Shown here: positions 4,190-7,099 of the stretch, one piece after another
Layout: the number at the start of each line of letters is the position of its first letter
Numbering within the stretch: the first letter of the stretch is position 1
Assembly (NCBI GenBank): GCA_027483005.1
Contig: JAIXVN010000503.1
Coordinates: forward strand, 1 to 7,099
DNA from: Verrucomicrobiaceae bacterium
GTDB taxonomy: Bacteria > Verrucomicrobiota > Verrucomicrobiia > Verrucomicrobiales > Akkermansiaceae
Direction of reading: 5' to 3'
DNA length: 7,099 nucleotides
Position numbers and translations under genes: made by a program
Notes under the pieces: model-generated
Seen by the model: the letters and a program-made list of their open reading frames with translations, nothing else
The model's database searches: none
Told to the model about the DNA's origin: nothing

Positions 4190-7099
4190 TCAAGGCCGGG
4201 GAGACACTTTCAGGCGGATGAATCGTCGGCCATTTCCTGCAGGGACCGTGACGCGGATGGTTTCGCGTGTGCCGTCATCGTCGATCGGGGTCGGACTGAC
4301 CACAATGTCCTGGCTGGTCCAACTTCCTGCTTCGAGTCCGTCGCTGCGTTCGACCACGAAGTCGAGCTCCGCCACGGCGGCCTTGAGCCGGGTGTAGCGG
4401 TAGTCGATCGATCCCTCTGCCACGGTGAGAGTCTCCGGCACGCGGGAAGGAGATTGAGGATTCAGCCCGAGGGCGAATTCCATCAGGTTGGGAATGCCGT
4501 CCCCATCGGGATCGGCGGAGTCTGCTCCGTTGCCCATGTTGCTGGTGCTGCCGAAGTAACCGAGCCGCCAGGACTGGAGCGCGGAATCGGGGGCTGAGAT
4601 CACCAGCGTTCCCGAGGCGGAGCCTTGGTAGAGTTCGTCGTCGATCACGGCGGTGACCTCGTAGCTGCCGATTTGAAATGGGGCGGTCTGTTCGCCGTTG
4701 TAGCGGAGATCGACGGTCAGGTTGGCGGGAACGGTGACAAGAGTCGCGGATTTCGCGGAGCCATCGAAGACATGACTGAGGCTGGCGAGCGTGACGGTGG
4801 CAGGGGCCTTGCTGACAGTGAAGGACTGCTCGACCGCAGCGGCAGGCAGGTAGTCGATGTTTCCACCTTGAGAGGCACGGACGATGACCTCGCCGACGCC
4901 GGTGATGGCCAGGTTGTTTCCGCTGAGGGAGGCCGGGCCACTGACAACGCTGTAGCTGACCGGCAGGCCGGAGCTGGCCGTGGCGGCGAGTGCGATCGAC
5001 GGGCCGCCGTAGGCGCGGTCGGCGATCGGCGCGAAAGTGATCGACTGCGCGGTGCCCGGAGAGGGCGAGCTGTAGCTGACCTGGACGTTGCTGAACTGCG
5101 CGGAGGCATTCGAGGTGCCGATGTATTCCCCGCTGAACCCGAAGCCGGCGGCGGAGAACGTGGGGCTGTGCACGGGACTGGTGGCCGTGCCTTGAGAGCC
5201 TGTTAGAACACCGTTGTTGTTGGGCGTGGTGTCCGAGAAGCTGTAGGACATCACCGTGGCGGAGGTCGCGGTGTTGACGGCCTCGAAGGCCACATCCACT
5301 CCGGTTGCGGTGCGGGTGATCGTTTCCGTGAAGCGGAGGGTGATGCTGTTCTGGGTGGAGTTCGCGCCGGCGAGGCTGGTCTGCGGGGTGCGGGCGGTGG
5401 CCCCGGTGAACGACGAAGCGTAGGCACCGGTGCCGGTGCGTTCGTAAAGCGCGGCGGTCGAGTTCACCATGCCGCAGTAGCCGAGCCAGTCGGTGGTGAC
5501 GGGAGTGGCGGGCGGCGAAAGGGGTGTCTGGTTTCTGAACAGGCCGAAGCGGAACCAGAGGCCTCTGTTCTGGACCGGACGGGAGTTGCTGTTCACCACG
5601 ACCGCGACGGTGCCGGTGAGTTTCAGCGTGTCCCCCACCCCGCTGAGCTGGATCGAGGGGAAGAAGGCGTGGGCCGATCCGGCGAGACCCGACGCGACAT
5701 TGGCCGGGTTCCACATGGGACTGGAGGTTTCCGCGCCTGTTAGAGAGGAGGTCGTGGCGAACCAGCCGGTGAGGTCGGTGGTGTAGCCGCGATTGCCGAG
5801 GACCAGCGTGGCGGACGCGGTGCCGGCGTGATTGGGATCGTCCACCACGGCGGAGACCGAGTAGCTGCCGGGGGCATGGGGAGGCAGCGGCGAGCCGTTG
5901 TAGGTCACGTTGACCAGCAGTCCGGAGGGCTGGGTGCTGACGAGCACCCGCTTGGGAAGGCCATCATAAGGAACGTCCAGCCCATCGAGCGCGATCGTGG
6001 CGCTGGCCTTGGCGACGGTGAAGGTTCGGTCCACCGGAATCGCAGCGAGATGGTTCGAGTCGCCCGCCTGAGAGGCCCGGATCACAACCGTGCCTGCGCC
6101 ATCGAGAGTCAGGGTGTTCCCTGTCAGCGTGGCGGGTCCGCTGATCACGCTGAAGGTCACCGGCAACGAGGAGGTCGAGGAAGCTGTTGGATCGAAGGGG
6201 GCATCGCCGAACGTGCGGTTGGGGAGAGCGTCGAAGGTGATCGCTTGCGTGGCTTTTCCGATGACCAGGGTCTCGATGATGCTGCCCTGGTAGGTAGCGT
6301 CGCTGATCGTGGCGGTGACGACATAGCTGCCAGCGTTGGTGGGAGGGGTGGCACTTCCGTCGTACGAAATGACCGTGGCGAGGGACGAGGGCGTGGTGGA
6401 CACCGTGACGACTTTCGATGAGCCGTTGTAGGTCTGGGCTAATCCGCCGAGCGCAAGGCTGGCGGGGACCTTGGTGGAGTTGAAACTGAGGACGACTTCC
6501 GGAGCGGCAAGGTAGCCGAGGTTTCCCGCTTGCGAGGCACGGACGGTGACGGAGCCGAGGCCGGTGAGCGAAACCAGGCGGCCGAAGATTTCCGCCGGGC
6601 CGCTGAGAACCGTGTAGGAAACCGGCAGGCCGGAGCTGGCGGTGGCGGGGGAAAACGGGGCGGGCAGGAAGCCGGTTGAAGTGAGGTTGTTGAAGGAGAG
6701 AGTTTGGGCGGCTTTCGCGATGACGAGCGTGCCGGTGGCGCTGCCCTGGTAGGTGGGGCTGTTGATGGTGCCGACGACGGTGTAGGTGCCGGCGTTGGTC
6801 GGCGGAGTGGAGGAGCCGTTGTAGATGAAATCCACGGTGAGGCCGGCGGGGCTGGTCGTGGCGGTCGCGGGTTTGGGTGAGTTTGTGTAGGAGGCGGAGA
6901 GGTTGCCGAGGGTGACGGTGGCGGAGGCCTTGGTGACGGTGAAGGTGCGCTCGACATCGGCGGCGGGCAGGAAGGCGCCGTTGCCGGCCTGGGAGGCGCG
7001 AATGGTGACCGTGCCCGCTCCGGTGAGGGTGACGGTGTTGCCACTGATGGTGGCGGGGCCGCTGACGACGGTGTAGGTGACGGGCAGTCCGGAGCTGGC
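4190..7099 (-). CDS. Large secreted or surface repeat protein with MBG-like domains, 5' partial
   Basis: The frame is open from the right edge of the window (969 codons visible) to a TGA at 4190-4192. The true start lies outside, and a GTG at 6835 is internal. The protein is rich in Gly, Ser, Thr, Ala and Val, with a single visible Cys. Units of about 153 residues repeat. Each has an SSGLPV...SGPA...GxGTVxIRASQAGN segment, then a KAxATVTL...YNGS...PTNAGSYxV...YQGSA..TLVI segment resembling the MBG-type beta domains of bacterial surface proteins, then a short QxITF...APF linker. A unique domain of about 247 residues interrupts the third unit. The last 135 residues hold SWRLGYFGSTSN, an acidic DPDGDGIPN loop (4487-4513, possibly calcium-binding), MEFALGLNPQ and a beta-rich tail. 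The likely role is an extracellular stalk or adhesin; export cannot be shown without the N-terminus. Confidence 0.85.
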   Translation of the reverse strand, partial: ASSGLPVTYTVVSGPATISGNTVTLTGAGTVTIRASQAGNGAFLPAADVERTFTVTKASATVTLGNLSASYTNSPKPATATTSPAGLTVDFIYNGSSTPPTNAGTYTVVGTINSPTYQGSATGTLVIAKAAQTLSFNNLTSTGFLPAPFSPATASSGLPVSYTVLSGPAEIFGRLVSLTGLGSVTVRASQAGNLGYLAAPEVVLSFNSTKVPASLALGGLAQTYNGSSKVVTVSTTPSSLATVISYDGSATPPTNAGSYVVTATISDATYQGSIIETLVIGKATQAITFDALPNRTFGDAPFDPTASSTSSLPVTFSVISGPATLTGNTLTLDGAGTVVIRASQAGDSNHLAAIPVDRTFTVAKASATIALDGLDVPYDGLPKRVLVSTQPSGLLVNVTYNGSPLPPHAPGSYSVSAVVDDPNHAGTASATLVLGNRGYTTDLTGWFATTSSLTGAETSSPMWNPANVASGLAGSAHAFFPSIQLSGVGDTLKLTGTVAVVVNSNSRPVQNRGLWFRFGLFRNQTPLSPPATPVTTDWLGYCGMVNSTAALYERTGTGAYASSFTGATARTPQTSLAGANSTQNSITLRFTETITRTATGVDVAFEAVNTATSATVMSYSFSDTTPNNNGVLTGSQGTATSPVHSPTFSAAGFGFSGEYIGTSNASAQFSNVQVSYSSPSPGTAQSITFAPIADRAYGGPSIALAATASSGLPVSYSVVSGPASLSGNNLAITGVGEVIVRASQGGNIDYLPAAAVEQSFTVSKAPATVTLASLSHVFDGSAKSATLVTVPANLTVDLRYNGEQTAPFQIGSYEVTAVIDDELYQGSASGTLVISAPDSALQSWRLGYFGSTSNMGNGADSADPDGDGIPNLMEFALGLNPQSPSRVPETLTVAEGSIDYRYTRLKAAVAELDFVVERSDGLEAGSWTSQDIVVSPTPIDDDGTRETIRVTVPAGNGRRFIRLKVSPRP
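4598..4978 (-). repeat. Surface-protein repeat unit 4, truncated (381 bp, 127 codons)
   Basis: It starts ASSGLPVSYSVVSGPASLSGN and ends with YQGSASGTLVI. The QxITF...APF linker is missing because the C-terminal region follows directly. The DNA at 4960-4978 (CGGCAGGCCGGAGCTGGC core) is nearly identical to that at 6622-6640. Confidence 0.8.
4979..6178 (-). repeat. Surface-protein repeat unit 3, interrupted by a unique domain
   Basis: It begins with the variant STSSLPV in place of ASSGLPV and continues through SGPATLTGNTLTLDGAGTV and the MBG-like segment YDGLPKRVLVSTQPSG. The linker follows only after an extra 741 bases (5054-5794). Removing that insert leaves 459 bases, exactly the length of unit 1. 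Confidence 0.8.
5054..5794 (-). other. Unique beta-rich domain inserted in the repeat array (about 247 residues)
   Basis: Within the surface protein, this stretch begins NRGYTTDLTGWFATTSS and ends FSNVQVSYSSPSPG. It does not resemble the repeats. Features such as GDTLKLTGTVAVV, RGLWFRFGLF, DWLGYCGMVN and NSITLRFTETI, and a closing strand FSNVQVSY, suggest a jelly-roll or concanavalin-like beta sandwich, which could be a ligand- or glycan-binding module. The fold is inferred from strand pattern only. It carries the only Cys visible in the protein. Confidence 0.6.
6179..6640 (-). repeat. Surface-protein repeat unit 2 (462 bp, 154 codons)
   Basis: In phase with unit 1, starting at the ASSGLPV block near 6640. 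It carries the matching motifs SGPAEIFG, VRASQAGNLGYLAAP, YNGSSKVVTVSTTP, PTNAGSYVVTATI and ATYQGS. Divergence from unit 1 is substantial at codon level, so this is an old duplication, with only short near-identical DNA blocks left. Confidence 0.85.
6641..7099 (-). repeat. Surface-protein repeat unit 1 (459 bp, 153 codons)
   Basis: The unit runs from one ASSGLPV codon block (7079-7099) to just before the next. It encodes the bulb segment ending FTVTKASATVTL, the YNGSSTPPTNAGTYTV MBG-like motif, and the linker ending APFSPAT. It may be preceded by more copies outside the window. Confidence 0.85.

Noticed and set aside
4625..5206. 193-codon plus-strand open frame
   Set aside because: Also antisense to the surface gene, with no recognisable domain and a low-complexity Gly/Arg/Asp composition.
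4275..5714. 479-codon open frame on the minus strand, rich in Arg, His and Gln
   Set aside because: It overlaps the surface-protein gene in another frame on the same strand. Its composition is the usual by-product of high-GC repetitive coding DNA, and it shows no motifs.
5828..6421. 197-codon plus-strand open frame, Gly/Arg/Asp rich
   Set aside because: It lies antisense to the surface gene. The composition is typical of an antisense shadow, and the conserved protein motifs are on the minus strand.
6439..7044. 201-codon minus-strand frame rich in Pro, Ser and Ala
   Set aside because: It is an alternate-frame shadow of the repeat units. The Pro/Ser richness simply reflects frame-shifted GC-rich Ser/Thr/Ala codons.

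Overview
The window looks like a chromosomal segment from a Verrucomicrobiota bacterium. The main clue is the C-terminus of the large surface protein at the right end. It carries a SWRLGYFGSTSN...DPDGDGIPN...MEFALGLNPQ block followed by a short beta-rich tail, an arrangement I know from many exported verrucomicrobial proteins. High GC and strong G/C third positions in the two large genes fit this. The phylum is an inference, and no RNA gene is present to confirm it.

Layout. (1) Bases 1-1070, plus strand: most of a DEAD-box RNA helicase whose N-terminus lies outside the window, closed by a strong intrinsic terminator at 1118-1150. (2) Everything after that is read on the minus strand. Bases 1194-1711 hold a two-gene type II toxin-antitoxin module: an antitoxin of the putative addiction module component type, overlapping a ParE/RelE-like toxin by 10 bases. 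(3) Bases 1761-2042 encode a 93-residue protein resembling the antibiotic biosynthesis monooxygenase (dimeric alpha/beta barrel) superfamily. (4) Bases 2043-2653 are mostly non-coding, with one possible remnant of a small membrane protein at 2270-2461. (5) Bases 2654-3729 hold a two-gene unit of exported proteins of unknown function: a Sec-exported protein with a Cys...HH...CxxC cluster, then a small lipoprotein. Both are more AT-rich than the flanking genes. (6) Bases 3730-4189 are a non-coding spacer full of short repeats and a perfect 10-bp hairpin flanked by 10-bp direct repeats. (7) Bases 4190-7099 hold the 3' part (969 codons) of a very long repetitive surface or secreted protein. It is built from MBG-like/SSGLPV repeat units of about 153 residues, interrupted by one unique domain of about 247 residues.

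How the parts relate. The toxin-antitoxin genes form one translationally coupled unit, and the two exported proteins probably form another. Between the housekeeping-like helicase and the surface-protein gene lies a small accessory stretch (about 1.2-4.2 kb) with a TA module, orphan exported proteins, gene debris and repeats. I found no CRISPR array, tRNA, rRNA or recognisable transposase. I see no clear new defence or biosynthetic system. The best candidates for something undescribed are the exported two-gene unit, the repeat-rich spacer, and the modular surface protein with its cleanly inserted domain.
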